A DNA stretch of 64,000 bases from Streptomyces sp. NBC_01381 (GTDB lineage Bacteria; Actinomycetota; Actinomycetes; Streptomycetales; Streptomycetaceae), in the NCBI RefSeq assembly GCF_026340305.1, contig NZ_JAPEPI010000002.1:3224001-3288000 (forward strand), given 5' to 3'. Shown one piece after another: positions 26,122 through 34,890 of the stretch. The first letter of the stretch is position 1. Each line of letters begins with the position of its first letter. The position numbers and the translations under genes were made by a program. The notes under the pieces are model-generated. The model did no database searches. It worked only from the letters and a program-made list of their open reading frames with translations, and was not told the origin of the DNA.

Positions 26122-26515
26122 CTACCGGTCCAGAAGGGACTGCAGCAGCGACGCGTACTGGGTGCCCGTGTCGAACGGCGCGTAGCGGGCCGTTGTGCCC
26201 GCGCTGGTGCACGGAAGAAGCCGGACGACGGCTCCACGGCAAGGGCGTGGGTGGTCCTTTCTCCTGCCCCACCCCTCGGTGGCCCAGGAACCGCGAGCGG
26301 GCACTGGCGGCGTATGTCTGCTTCTCGTGGTCGGGCCGGGCGTAGAAGCGCCGTGTCTCGTCGAACGCGGGGCCCGTCAACGCTTCTGGTACTCCGTGAC
26401 GGCGGGCGAAGAAGAACCCCGGGCGACGGCACGCCTCACCGAGCACGGCGACGCCTTCGCCCGGGTCCAAGTCCACCGAGGGGATGGCTGCTTCCGTGCC
26501 GTGTGTCGATTCCAC
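26122..26515 (-). pseudogene. Remnant of an isopenicillin-N-synthase-like 2OG-Fe(II) oxygenase
   Basis: The GTG at 26515 has a very good GGAGGTGA site upstream. The first about 85 residues match the DIOX_N domain of IPNS-like non-haem iron oxygenases: AIPSVDLDPGEGVAVLGEAC, PGFFFARRHGVPEAL and TRRFYARPDHEKQTYAASAR. After about 26260 the frame turns into low-complexity sequence. A protein-like end (TARYAPFDTGTQYASLLQSL and a stop at 26122) appears in a different frame. The catalytic double-stranded beta-helix, with its His-Asp-His iron ligands, is absent. The whole remnant spans 394 bases against about 1 kb for an intact gene. Confidence 0.75.
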
Positions 26516-26566
26516 GCCCGTGTCACCTCCGGTAGATGACGATCCCGGCTGGCTACGCTCCGAGCC

Positions 26567-27019
26567 ATGAGCGGACCTGTATTGGTGATCGAGTTGGCGG
26601 AGGTCGTCCCCCGCGCGTCGATCCAGCGAGTCCGCGAGTTTCTGGTTCGCTCCGCGGCGCGGTTTGAGGAGAAGCGGGTCGGCGAGTATGACGTGAGCAT
26701 TCACGCGGAGAGCCTCGGCATCATGGACACCGGGGACGTTGACGGGCGTCGGCCCGTCCTGGTCTCTCTGATGGGACCAGGCATCGGCAACGAGGCTGTC
26801 TTCGAGGCCGAACACGCCGACGAGGTCGACCAGGAATCTCTCATCGGCTTCGCACCGACCCACGCCGTCGACGTCATCGCGTTCTGCAACAGCCAGCCCA
26901 TCGTGGCCGGCCTTCCGGGCATCGTCGCTGCGCCGACCGATCCGTGGCCCGCCGCATACGGCTCAGCGGAATTCCTCAGAGCCTGGGCCCGACAGCCCGG
27001 CTTCCGTCTCCTGAAGTAG
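26567..27019 (+). CDS. Hypothetical protein, DUF6368-like
   Basis: A 150-residue soluble acidic protein starting MSGPVLVIELAEVVPRASIQ, with no signal peptide or membrane segment. The start MSGPVL, a central RPVLVSLMGPGIGNEAVFEAE and the C-terminal IVAGLPGIVAAPTD segment remind me of the small actinobacterial DUF6368 proteins, whose function is unknown. That match is from memory and weak. It is transcribed away from the oxygenase remnant and ends before a hairpin at 27081. Confidence 0.65.
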   Translation: MSGPVLVIELAEVVPRASIQRVREFLVRSAARFEEKRVGEYDVSIHAESLGIMDTGDVDGRRPVLVSLMGPGIGNEAVFEAEHADEVDQESLIGFAPTHAVDVIAFCNSQPIVAGLPGIVAAPTDPWPAAYGSAEFLRAWARQPGFRLLK

Positions 27020-27080
27020 CCGGAACTCATCCTACGAGCGCCGCGGCGGGCTCGGTCACGGCCGAAGGCACCTCTCAGGT

Positions 27081-27110
27081 GTGTCCCCGCCATGTGAATG
27101 ACGGGGACAC
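27081..27110. terminator. Hairpin between convergent genes
   Basis: GTGTCCCCG (27081-27089) pairs with CGGGGACAC (27102-27110). It lies between the convergent hypothetical gene and metalloprotease gene and can serve both directions. Confidence 0.7.
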
Positions 27111-27140
27111 GCGGATGAACCGGACCGTTGTGACCGGACC

Positions 27141-28157
27141 TCAGTCCGTCACTTCGAGCTCGTGCAGGCCGTTGTAGTCGCCCTTGCCCAGGTAGCTCTT
27201 GTCGTTGCTGCAGCGGTCCGCGGACGGTGTCATCGTGAGGTTCTCGTGGCCGCTCGGCACGTGGCCGAGGCCGAAGGCGTGGCCGAACTCGTGGGTCATC
27301 GTGGACTCGAGGTAGAACTCGCTGAAGCAGGTGTTCCCGGCGCGCAGGAACGGTGCCTCGCTCTGGTTGTCGTTGATCTCGATGTCGGCCTCGTCGATGT
27401 ACCAGCCGAACCACCAGGACTCGTACGCGCAGGTGGTCGCCAGGACTCCGGCGCGCCGGTCCCCGAAGGCGACGACGCTGTCGCCGTCTTCGTCGTCGCA
27501 GGACTCGAGGCCGATGTTGGTCCCGCTGTCCGTGGTGCCTTCGTACGTCGCGTCGTCGGAGTCGAGATCTTCGGCGAGACCGCAGTTGTTGCGGCCGAAG
27601 TCGATGTTGTCGGCCGACTCCGTGACCTCGTTCTTGATGGTCTCGCCGTCGAGATAGCCGGGCACGGAGCCTTGGTTGAAGCGCCACTCCATGGGGTCGT
27701 CGTCCCAGCTGTCGCCGTCCTTGCTGAAGGCGTACTCGCCGTCGTCGCACTTGGCCGGTGCCGACTTGGTGCCGACCGCCGGGTCGCCGGCTCGGCGCAC
27801 CGTGGTCGTCACCTTGCCGTCGTGACGCCGGACGTTGATGCTCAACGGCTGGTCCGGCGCGGCGTCCTCGCTCAGCTGTACCGAGTACGTGACGCCCTTG
27901 TTCTCCTGCGTCGGCACGCGGACGCCGAGGTCCCCCACCTTGATGAGCCGGCCGCGCAGATCGCAGTCCGCGAGCGAGACCGTTCTGCCGATGACGTCTG
28001 CCGGGACGGCGCGGTCGCTGTCGCAGTACGCCGCCAGTGGCGACTTCTCCGTATCCGACGGGTTCTGTGCGGCCTGTGATGATCCGGTGGACAGGCCACC
28101 GAACAGCCCGGCGAGCGCGACCGTGGTAACGGCCAGATGCCTGGCTTTGCTGCGCAT
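27141..28157 (-). CDS. Secreted zinc metalloprotease (metzincin-like HExxHxxGxxH)
   Basis: A 338-residue exported protein. The signal peptide covers about residues 1-33 (LAVTTVALAGLFGGLSTGSSQAA). The extended zinc site THEFGHAFGLGH (about 288-298) gives three His ligands as in metzincins and snapalysin-type peptidases. It is followed by a Met-containing LTMTPSADR turn. The segment from about 140 to 235 is unusually rich in Asp (DGDSWDDDP, DLDSDDATY, CDDEDGDSV), suggesting calcium binding. The ATG at 28157 follows AGGGGGAT. It is transcribed divergently from GH20. A proteolytic role is inferred from the motif alone. Confidence 0.85.
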   Translation of the reverse strand: MRSKARHLAVTTVALAGLFGGLSTGSSQAAQNPSDTEKSPLAAYCDSDRAVPADVIGRTVSLADCDLRGRLIKVGDLGVRVPTQENKGVTYSVQLSEDAAPDQPLSINVRRHDGKVTTTVRRAGDPAVGTKSAPAKCDDGEYAFSKDGDSWDDDPMEWRFNQGSVPGYLDGETIKNEVTESADNIDFGRNNCGLAEDLDSDDATYEGTTDSGTNIGLESCDDEDGDSVVAFGDRRAGVLATTCAYESWWFGWYIDEADIEINDNQSEAPFLRAGNTCFSEFYLESTMTHEFGHAFGLGHVPSGHENLTMTPSADRCSNDKSYLGKGDYNGLHELEVTD

Positions 28158-28187
28158 GTATCCCCCTGGTGTGTCGGTCACGTACTT

Positions 28188-28209
28188 GACGTAGTCATGA
28201 CGTGGTCAT
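28188..28209. promoter_or_regulatory. Tandem 11-base direct repeat upstream of the metalloprotease
   Basis: GACGTAGTCAT (28188-28198) is followed directly by GACGTGGTCAT (28199-28209), differing at one base. Eleven-base head-to-tail repeats are a common layout for response-regulator binding. The site is 31-52 bases upstream of the metalloprotease start. Confidence 0.5.
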
Positions 28210-28359
28210 GTCAGGAAAGCATTCCCCGTGATCGGTCGTCGAGCCATAAAGCAGGTCATGACGCGGAATGTCTGGATCCGGGTGCATGACGGCAACGGGC
28301 TCGCCTGATTCATCCGATGGGTCCGCGCAAATGTCCAAGTCCGCGCTGCGCGCTATGCA

Positions 28360-28388
28360 TTGACACCCTCATGAGGCGCTTGAATCAT
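28360..28388 (+). promoter_or_regulatory. Candidate promoter of GH20, giving a leaderless message
   Basis: TTGACA (28360-28365), a 17-base spacer and AATCAT (28383-28388) form a sigma-70-like pair. The start codon at 28397 lies eight bases after the -10 and no Shine-Dalgarno sequence is present. Transcription would therefore begin at or next to the ATG. Confidence 0.55.
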
Positions 28389-28396
28389 CGGACGTC

Positions 28397-30301
28397 ATGA
28401 CCGTCCTGCGCTCGATCTTCGCGCCCCGCCCCCGCTCCCGCCCGCACCGGAGACGGCTGCGGGGCACCGTGGCCGCCCTGCTGCTGCTCGCCGCCCCGGT
28501 CCCGGCCACCGCCCAGGCGACCCCGTCGGCAGCCGCGGAGCCGCCCCGCACCGTCCCCGCGCTCACCGACTGGACGCCGGGGGAGGGGAGTTACTCCTAC
28601 GGCCCGGACACCCGCCTCGTCGCCCGCGGGAAGGCGGCGCGCCAGGTCGCCCGCACCCTCGCCGACGATCTGCGCGCGGCGGGCGAGGGCCGCGTGCCGG
28701 TCGCCGACGTCACCCCGCGCGACGGCGACATCGTGATCGACGTCGACCCGGCGCGCGAGCGGCTCGGCCGCGAGGGGTACGAACTCCGCGCCGGCGAACG
28801 CCTTGAGATCACCGGGGCGACCGAGGCCGGTGCCTTCTACGGCACCCGCACGCTCCTCCAACTCCTCGCCCAGGGCGACCGCGTGCCCGCCGGCCGCACC
28901 GTCGACGTGCCCCAGTACAAGGAGCGGGGCGTCGGCGTCTGCGCCTGCTACATCCACGTCTCCACGCCCTGGCTGGAGAACCTCGTACGCGACATGGCGT
29001 ACAACAAACAGAACCAACTGCTGCTCGAACTGAAGGTGAAGAGCGACAAGCACCCCGAGGCCAACAGCTGGGGCTACTACACCAAGAGCGAGATCCGCCG
29101 CCTCGTCGCGCTCGGCGAGAAGTACCACGTCACGATCGTTCCCGAGATCAACTCGCCGGGCCACATGGACCCTTGGCTGGAAAACCGCACCGACCTGCAG
29201 CTCACCGACTCCGACGGAAAGCCGCAGCCGTCCCGCCTCGACATCACCAAGGACGAGGCCTTCGCCTACTACACGAGCCTCATCGACGAGTACGCCGAGG
29301 TGTTCCCCGCCAAGTCCTGGCACATGGGCGCCGACGAATACATGCTCGGCTCTGACTTCGCCAAGTACCCGCACATCCTGGAGTACGCGCGCAAGAAGTA
29401 CGGCGCGAACGCGACCCCGCAGGACGCATTCGTCGACTTCATCAACCGCGTGCACGCCTACGCGACGCGGCAGGGCAAGCAACTGCGCATCTGGAACGAC
29501 GGCCTGACCGGTGCCAACACCGTGCCCGTCGCCGCCGGGACGAGCGTCGAGCACTGGCTGGACGTGCAGACCAAGCCGAGCCAACTCATCGCGCAGGGCC
29601 ACCCGTTGCAGAACGCCGCGTACGCCCTCTATCTCGTACGCGGCGGCTTCCACACGAACACCAAGGCGCTCTACGACCAGGCCTGGGATCCGCGCAGCTT
29701 CGAGGGCGAGAAGCTGGCCTCACGGGACGGCATCACCGGGGCGAAGATCAGCCTGTGGCCCGACAACGGGCGCGGTGAGACCGAGAACCAGGTCGCGGCC
29801 GCCATGGCGATGCCGCTCAGCCACATCGCCCAGGTGACGTGGGGCGCGGCGCACCCCGACCCGACGTACGCGGACTTCACCGCCCGTGCCGACACGGTGG
29901 GCCACGCGCCCGGCTGGCGGGACCTCACACGGACCCCGGTCGCCGACGGGACATACACCCTCCGGGACACCAAGGGCCATGCGAAGCCTGCCCGTTACGA
30001 GATCAAGCGCACCGCCGACGGCTATGTGACCCTCAAGTCCGCGTCGAGCGGCGCGTGCCTGGAGACCCGCAGCGGCAAGCTCACGCTCAACGTGCCGTTG
30101 CAGCCCGGCACGGCCGTTACCGAGGAGACCTGCGACCCGGCGAACACCCTGCAGCGCTGGCAGCTCACGGAGAGGGCCGGTGGTTACCGGCTCACCAACG
30201 CCATCACACGCATGAGCGCGCACGTCACCGACGACGGACGGATCCTCCAGTACCCGGACGACCAACAGCCGCCCGCCGCATGGACATTGACCACCCGCTG
30301 A
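28397..30301 (+). CDS. Secreted GH20 beta-N-acetylhexosaminidase
   Basis: A 634-residue exported exo-enzyme releasing terminal N-acetylhexosamine from glycans or chitin fragments. The signal peptide has a long arginine-rich head (PRPRSRPHRRRLRG) and ends near VPATAQA. A small alpha/beta GH20b domain (about 50-165) precedes the barrel. The catalytic Asp-Glu pair lies in SWHMGADEYM (about 312-316), reading GADE rather than the usual GGDE. Substrate-site residues include NDGLTG and EHWLD. A C-terminal domain of about 115 residues (TYTLRDTKGHAKPARYEIKR onward) resembles ricin-type beta-trefoil lectins. GH29 follows 53 bases later. Confidence 0.92.
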   Translation: MTVLRSIFAPRPRSRPHRRRLRGTVAALLLLAAPVPATAQATPSAAAEPPRTVPALTDWTPGEGSYSYGPDTRLVARGKAARQVARTLADDLRAAGEGRVPVADVTPRDGDIVIDVDPARERLGREGYELRAGERLEITGATEAGAFYGTRTLLQLLAQGDRVPAGRTVDVPQYKERGVGVCACYIHVSTPWLENLVRDMAYNKQNQLLLELKVKSDKHPEANSWGYYTKSEIRRLVALGEKYHVTIVPEINSPGHMDPWLENRTDLQLTDSDGKPQPSRLDITKDEAFAYYTSLIDEYAEVFPAKSWHMGADEYMLGSDFAKYPHILEYARKKYGANATPQDAFVDFINRVHAYATRQGKQLRIWNDGLTGANTVPVAAGTSVEHWLDVQTKPSQLIAQGHPLQNAAYALYLVRGGFHTNTKALYDQAWDPRSFEGEKLASRDGITGAKISLWPDNGRGETENQVAAAMAMPLSHIAQVTWGAAHPDPTYADFTARADTVGHAPGWRDLTRTPVADGTYTLRDTKGHAKPARYEIKRTADGYVTLKSASSGACLETRSGKLTLNVPLQPGTAVTEETCDPANTLQRWQLTERAGGYRLTNAITRMSAHVTDDGRILQYPDDQQPPAAWTLTTR

Positions 30302-30354
30302 CCGACCCGGCCCGCGTGATCTCAATCCGACCCCCGAGGGAGACCCGCACCCCC

Positions 30355-31983
30355 ATGACCGTCAGCAGACGCATCTTCATGGCCGCCGCCGTCACCACGG
30401 CCGTCACCGCGTCGAGCACCTCGCTCGCGTCGGCCGCCGCGACCCGCCCCGGTGGCGCCGAACCGCCGTACCGCATCCCGATCAGCCCCGAGGACACCCC
30501 GGACGAAGTCATCGCCAAGGCCGCCCAAGTGCGGCCCACGGAACGGCAGATCGCCTGGCAGCGCCTGGAGCAGACCGCGTTTCTGCACTTCGGCGTCAAC
30601 ACATTCACCGGCCTCGAATGGGGCACGGGCGACGAGGACCCCGACGTCTTCCAGCCGTCCGGGCTCGACACCGACCAGTGGGCCAGGGCCCTGCGCGACG
30701 GCGGGTTCAAGCTCGCCATCCTCACCGTCAAACACCACGACGGCTTCGTGCTCTACCCCTCGCGCTACACCAAGCACAGTGTGGTGAGCAGCAGTTGGCA
30801 GGGCGGCAAGGGCGACGTTCTGCGCTCCTTCGCCGACTCGCTGCGGCGCCACGACATCAAGGTGGGCGTCTACATCTCGCCCGCCGACGAGAACCAGTAC
30901 CTCGACGGCGTCTACGCCAACGGAAGCAAGCGCTCGCCCCGCACCATCCCCACGCTCACGGCCGACGACGACCGGACGGGCGACGACCTGCGCTCCTTCA
31001 CCCTCGACGCCACCGACTACGGCGCCCACATGCTCAACCAGCTCTACGAAGTGCTCACCGAGTACGGCCCGGTCGACGAGGTGTGGTTCGACGGGGCGCA
31101 GGGCCGCATCCCGCCGGAGAAGGTGGAAACGTACGACTGGGACAGCTGGTACGCGGTCGTCCGCGCCCTGGCGCCGAACGCGACGGTCGCCGTGCGCGGG
31201 CCGGATGTCCGGTGGGTCGGCAACGAGGGCGGGCTCGCGCGGGAGAACGAGTGGAGCGTCGTGCCGGTCAAGGACTCCGGCAACGGCAGCATCGACTATG
31301 CGCTCAAGTACGACGCGCCCGACCAGGGCAGCAGGGAGGCGCTGGCCGAGGCGCGGGCGGTCGCCCAGTACGTGCAGTGGTGGCCGGCGGAGTGCGATGT
31401 CTCGATCCGGCCGGGATGGTTCTACCACGAGGACCAACAGCCCAAGTCCGTAGAGCAGTTGACGGACATCTGGTTCCGCTCGGTGGGCCGCAACTCGGTG
31501 CTGCTCCTGAACATCCCGCCGGACAAGCGGGGACTGCTGCCGGACGCCGATGTGGCGCGACTGCGGGAGTTCCGCGAGCGACTCGGGCGCGAGCTGCCGG
31601 AGGACTTCGCGCGGGGCGCGCGGGTTCGGGGGGACGGGGCGTGTGCGGGGCACGCGGTGGACGGTGACCCGGACTCGGCGTGGAAGTGCCCGGCCCCTTC
31701 GCGGGGGACGCTGACCGTCGACCTCGGGCAGGAGCGGGGCGTCGACCGGATCCGGCTCGGGGAGGACATTCGCCGGGGGCAGCAGTTGGAGGGGGCGGTG
31801 ATCGAGGCACGGGCGTCGTCCGGTGGGGAGTGGTCTGTCGTGACGGAGGTTGCGACGGTGGGCGCGAGTCGCGTGCTCGCGCTGGCCTCACCGGTGAGGG
31901 CCCGGGAGTGGCGGCTGCGGGTGACTGCGTCGCGAGGGGCGGTGCGGTTGGCGGAGTTCGGGTTGTACGGGGCGCGGGTGTAG
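30355..31983 (+). CDS. Secreted GH29 alpha-L-fucosidase
   Basis: A 542-residue exported enzyme removing alpha-linked L-fucose. A twin-arginine-like signal (MTVSRRIFMAAAVTTAV) ends near ASAAA. The barrel begins QIAWQRLEQTAFLHFGVNTFTG. It includes ILTVKHHDGFVLYPS, YISPADENQY and the nucleophile-bearing VDEVWFDGAQG (about residue 245). The C-terminal about 120 residues (HAVDGDPDSAWKC to RLAEFGLYGARV) form an F5/8 type C (discoidin) carbohydrate-binding domain. It is co-oriented with GH20, so the pair could act on fucosylated N-acetylglucosamine glycans. Released fucose would feed the operon at 51.8-59.9 kb. Confidence 0.93.
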   Translation: MTVSRRIFMAAAVTTAVTASSTSLASAAATRPGGAEPPYRIPISPEDTPDEVIAKAAQVRPTERQIAWQRLEQTAFLHFGVNTFTGLEWGTGDEDPDVFQPSGLDTDQWARALRDGGFKLAILTVKHHDGFVLYPSRYTKHSVVSSSWQGGKGDVLRSFADSLRRHDIKVGVYISPADENQYLDGVYANGSKRSPRTIPTLTADDDRTGDDLRSFTLDATDYGAHMLNQLYEVLTEYGPVDEVWFDGAQGRIPPEKVETYDWDSWYAVVRALAPNATVAVRGPDVRWVGNEGGLARENEWSVVPVKDSGNGSIDYALKYDAPDQGSREALAEARAVAQYVQWWPAECDVSIRPGWFYHEDQQPKSVEQLTDIWFRSVGRNSVLLLNIPPDKRGLLPDADVARLREFRERLGRELPEDFARGARVRGDGACAGHAVDGDPDSAWKCPAPSRGTLTVDLGQERGVDRIRLGEDIRRGQQLEGAVIEARASSGGEWSVVTEVATVGASRVLALASPVRAREWRLRVTASRGAVRLAEFGLYGARV

Positions 31984-32284
31984 GGCGGCTTCTCTTTCCC
32001 CAACCCCGCCCCTTCCCGAAAATTCCGGCTTCGCCGGCCGCGAGGTGGCCGTAGATCACCGGCTCCGCCGAGTTCGTCCTCAAACGCCGGACAGGCTGGA
32101 GGGGTGGGCGGGCAACTGCGGAGATTCGGGTGGGTGGGCGGGAAAGAATCCGCCGCGAAGCGGCGGCGTGGTTCGGGCGCGCGGCCAACGATGGCGAAGG
32201 CGCCCGGACGGGATGCGCTGCGGGGCAATCGGGTGGGTGGGCGGGAAAAGATCCGCCGCGAAGCGGCGGTCTTGAGCGGAACCC
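31984..32284. repeat. Intergenic repeat element, copy A
   Basis: This 301-base gap has no gene. It shares an exact 48-base block (32045-32092) with 38212-38259 in the opposite orientation. The flanks also match, including CCCGCCCCTTCCCGAAA, GGGTGGGCGGGCAA and hairpins GATCCGCCGCGAAGCGGCGG. Part of copy A is itself duplicated (32128-32166 resembles 32230-32269). The pattern is familiar from many Streptomyces intergenic regions. Confidence 0.85.
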
Positions 32285-32294
32285 CGGTGGACGC

Positions 32295-33347
32295 TCAGCC
32301 CCCGCCCACACCCCCCGTACTCTCCCGCTCGATCAGCCGAGGCAACGGCACCTGCACAGTGGCCGCAGGCTCACCGTCGATCAGCGCGAGCAACTCCCGC
32401 GCCGCCGTCCGCCCGAAGGACACCGTGTCGCGCGACAGCGCCGTCAGCCACGGGTGCACCATCCGGCACAGCGCCGAGTCCTCCCATGCCACCACCGACA
32501 CATCCCCGGGCACACTGAAGCCGAGGGACGAAGCCGCGGCGACCCCCGCCACCGCCATCACGTCGTTGTCGTACACGAGCGCCGTCGGCGGCGACGCGGC
32601 GCCGAGCACCCGCCGCGTCACGGCCGCGCCCTCCGCGTCGGAGTAGTCGGTGGTCACCGAGCGGACCTCGGACAGGTCCCGGCGCCCCGCCTCCGACCGC
32701 AGCGTACGGATCCGCCGCTCCGTGTGCGCGAGGCCGGGAAGGCCCGCGATGTGCACGATGCGACGATGCCCGAGGCCGTACAGATGGTCCACGACGGTCG
32801 CCATCGCTCCAGCGTCGTCCGCCCAGACCGTGGAGAGCCCCGGATGCGCCGCGTCCGGATCCGGCGCTCCTCCCGTCACCACGGCCGGAAGACCCAGCTC
32901 GTCGAGGAGCGCCGGGCGCGGATCGTCCGTGCGCGGGTCCACGACCAGGACGCCGTCAACGCGGTGCTCGGCCCACCACCGCTGATAGACCGCGCACTCG
33001 GCGGCCACGTCCTCCACCACCTGGAAGAGCAGGCCCAGGTGACGCTCCGCCAGGACTTCCTGGATGCCCGAGATCAGCTGCAGGAAGAACGAGTCGACGC
33101 CGAGCGTCCCCGCGGGCCGTGCCACCACGAGTCCCACCGTCGCCGAGCCCTCACCCGACAGTGCGCGCGCCGCCGTGCTCGGCCGCCAGCCCAGCTGCTC
33201 GGCGACCCTGCGGACACGGTCGCGGGTGACGTCGGAGACTCCGGGCCGGTCGTTGAGCGCGAAGGAGACGGCGCTCTCGGAGACTCCGGCGCGGCGTGCG
33301 ATGTCCTTCATGGTCGGCCGGCGTGCCGGTGACCGCTTGCCTTGCAC
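32295..33347 (-). CDS. LacI-family regulator of the adjacent sugar transporter
   Basis: A 350-residue repressor. The helix-turn-helix PTMKDIARRAGVSESAVSFALN is followed by the hinge LGWRPSTAARALSGEGSATVG and a sugar-sensing periplasmic-binding-like domain (VWADDAGAMATVVDHLYGLG, VVAWEDSALCRM). It is transcribed divergently from a CUT1 transporter operon. Paired operator-like sites lie between them at 33377-33416, so it probably represses both units. The GTG start at 33347 has AAAGGGG upstream. The inducer is likely the oligosaccharide imported by the transporter or a product of it. Confidence 0.93.
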   Translation of the reverse strand: MQGKRSPARRPTMKDIARRAGVSESAVSFALNDRPGVSDVTRDRVRRVAEQLGWRPSTAARALSGEGSATVGLVVARPAGTLGVDSFFLQLISGIQEVLAERHLGLLFQVVEDVAAECAVYQRWWAEHRVDGVLVVDPRTDDPRPALLDELGLPAVVTGGAPDPDAAHPGLSTVWADDAGAMATVVDHLYGLGHRRIVHIAGLPGLAHTERRIRTLRSEAGRRDLSEVRSVTTDYSDAEGAAVTRRVLGAASPPTALVYDNDVMAVAGVAAASSLGFSVPGDVSVVAWEDSALCRMVHPWLTALSRDTVSFGRTAARELLALIDGEPAATVQVPLPRLIERESTGGVGGG

Positions 33348-33376
33348 CCGTGTTGCCCCTTTCCCGTTGCCCGCAT

Positions 33377-33416
33377 ACTAATGCGCTTGAGCCCGCCCAC
33401 TCTAAAGCGCATTAGT
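33377..33416. promoter_or_regulatory. Paired LacI operators in the divergent promoter
   Basis: ACTAATGCGCTT (33377-33388) and its exact inverse complement AAGCGCATTAGT (33405-33416) are 16 bases apart. Each half has the GCGC centre of LacI sites, so this could be two imperfect operators or one long inverted repeat. It lies 30 bases from the regulator start and 147 bases from the transporter start. Confidence 0.75.
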
Positions 33417-33562
33417 CGATCCCCGCAAGAACTTCAACACACCTCTCTGACCTGCGGAGTTGGCGTCCTCGCCAAGGATTCTTCAACGAATCCATTGACT
33501 TTTTACCCGCGTTCCATGCAGGGTCTGCCTCACGCTGGGCCGAGCAAAGGAGCCGTTTCACC

Positions 33563-34870
33563 GTGCGCATCTCCCGTCATCCCCGCATCCACCGAAGGGC
33601 AGTCGCCGCTGCCGCCGCCATCGCCGTGCTCCTGCCGCTGAGCGCCTGCGGGGACGGGGGCGAAGGGGGCGGATCGAAGGACGCCTCCGGCAAGATCGAG
33701 GGCGAGATCACCTTCCAGTCCTGGAATCTGAAGGCCAACTTCAAGTCGTACTTCGAGGGCGTCGTCGACGGCTTCGAGAAGAAGTACCCGGACACGAAGG
33801 TGAATTGGGTCGACCAGCCCGGCGAGGGCTACGCCGACAAGATCAGTGCCGACGCCGCCGCGGGCACCCTCCCCGACGTCGTGAACGTCTCGCCCGACCT
33901 GGTGGCCCCGCTAGCCAAGGCGGGCCTCGCACTCGACCTCGACAAGGCCGCGGGCAAGTACGAGAAGGAGTACCTGCCGGGCGCGTGGCAGAGCCACCAG
34001 ATACCGGGCACGGAGGGGACGTACGCCTTCCCCTGGTATCTGAACACCGGGCCGCTCTTCTACAACAAGCGGCTCTTCAAGGACGCCGGGCTCGACGCCG
34101 ACAAGCCGCCGAAGACGTTCGACGAACTCTTCGAAGCCTCCCTGCAGATGTCGGAGAAGAGCAAGGGCAAGACCGCCACGCTCGCCAACATCCCCGCCAT
34201 CGAGGACTTCGGGCGCTACGGCGTACCGCTGATGGACAAGGAAGGGACCAAGTTCACCTTCAACGGCCCCAAGGGGGTCGAACTCCTCAAGAAGTACAAG
34301 GAGTTGTACGACGCGAAGGCCCTTGACGGGCAGGCGCTGAACGCGACGCCCGAGTCCACGGGCAAGAAGTTCCTCACCGAGGCCGTCGCCATGAACCCCG
34401 GAAGCGCCCTGGACCTCGGCAAGTTCAAGAAGGAAGCGCCCGGTCTCTACAAGAACATCGGGATCACCCCGCAGATCACCAACAACGGCAAGGACAACAT
34501 GTACGTGATGGGGGTGATGGTGAACACCCGCACCAAGCACACGCCCGCCGCCGTCGCCTTCGCGCACTACGTCACGGACGCGCAGCATCAGATGTCCTTC
34601 GCCAAGAAGGTCGCGATCTTCCCCAGTACGCAAGGCTCGCTCGACGACCCGTACTTCACCAAGCAGGACGGTACGGACGACACGCGCGTGCGGATCGCCG
34701 CCGCCAAGTCCATCAAGACCGCGGTGAATTACACGCCGGTGCAGTTCAGCGAGCAGATGAAGATCGAGCTGCGCAACAGCGTCGGCAAGGCCCTGCAGGG
34801 CAAGGAGAGCCCCCAAGAAGCGCTTGACAACGCTGTCAAGAACTGTGACCGGTTGCTGAAGCAGAGCTGA
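33563..34870 (+). CDS. Extracellular sugar-binding lipoprotein (CUT1)
   Basis: A 435-residue solute-binding lipoprotein of the SBP_bac_1 family. The signal peptide ends with the lipobox PLSAC (Cys about residue 30). The mature domain begins GEITFQSWNLKANFKSYFEG and has the family's FPWYLNTGPLFYNKRLFKDAG ligand-site segment. It is the first gene of a binding protein, permease, permease set with no ATPase. Such actinobacterial CUT1 systems normally share a MsiK-type ATPase encoded elsewhere. GTG start with AAAGGAG upstream. Mannose-containing oligosaccharides are the likely ligands because GH5-like and GH38 genes follow. Confidence 0.92.
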   Translation: MRISRHPRIHRRAVAAAAAIAVLLPLSACGDGGEGGGSKDASGKIEGEITFQSWNLKANFKSYFEGVVDGFEKKYPDTKVNWVDQPGEGYADKISADAAAGTLPDVVNVSPDLVAPLAKAGLALDLDKAAGKYEKEYLPGAWQSHQIPGTEGTYAFPWYLNTGPLFYNKRLFKDAGLDADKPPKTFDELFEASLQMSEKSKGKTATLANIPAIEDFGRYGVPLMDKEGTKFTFNGPKGVELLKKYKELYDAKALDGQALNATPESTGKKFLTEAVAMNPGSALDLGKFKKEAPGLYKNIGITPQITNNGKDNMYVMGVMVNTRTKHTPAAVAFAHYVTDAQHQMSFAKKVAIFPSTQGSLDDPYFTKQDGTDDTRVRIAAAKSIKTAVNYTPVQFSEQMKIELRNSVGKALQGKESPQEALDNAVKNCDRLLKQS

Positions 34871-34890
34871 GACGATCCGGGACCGCCACC

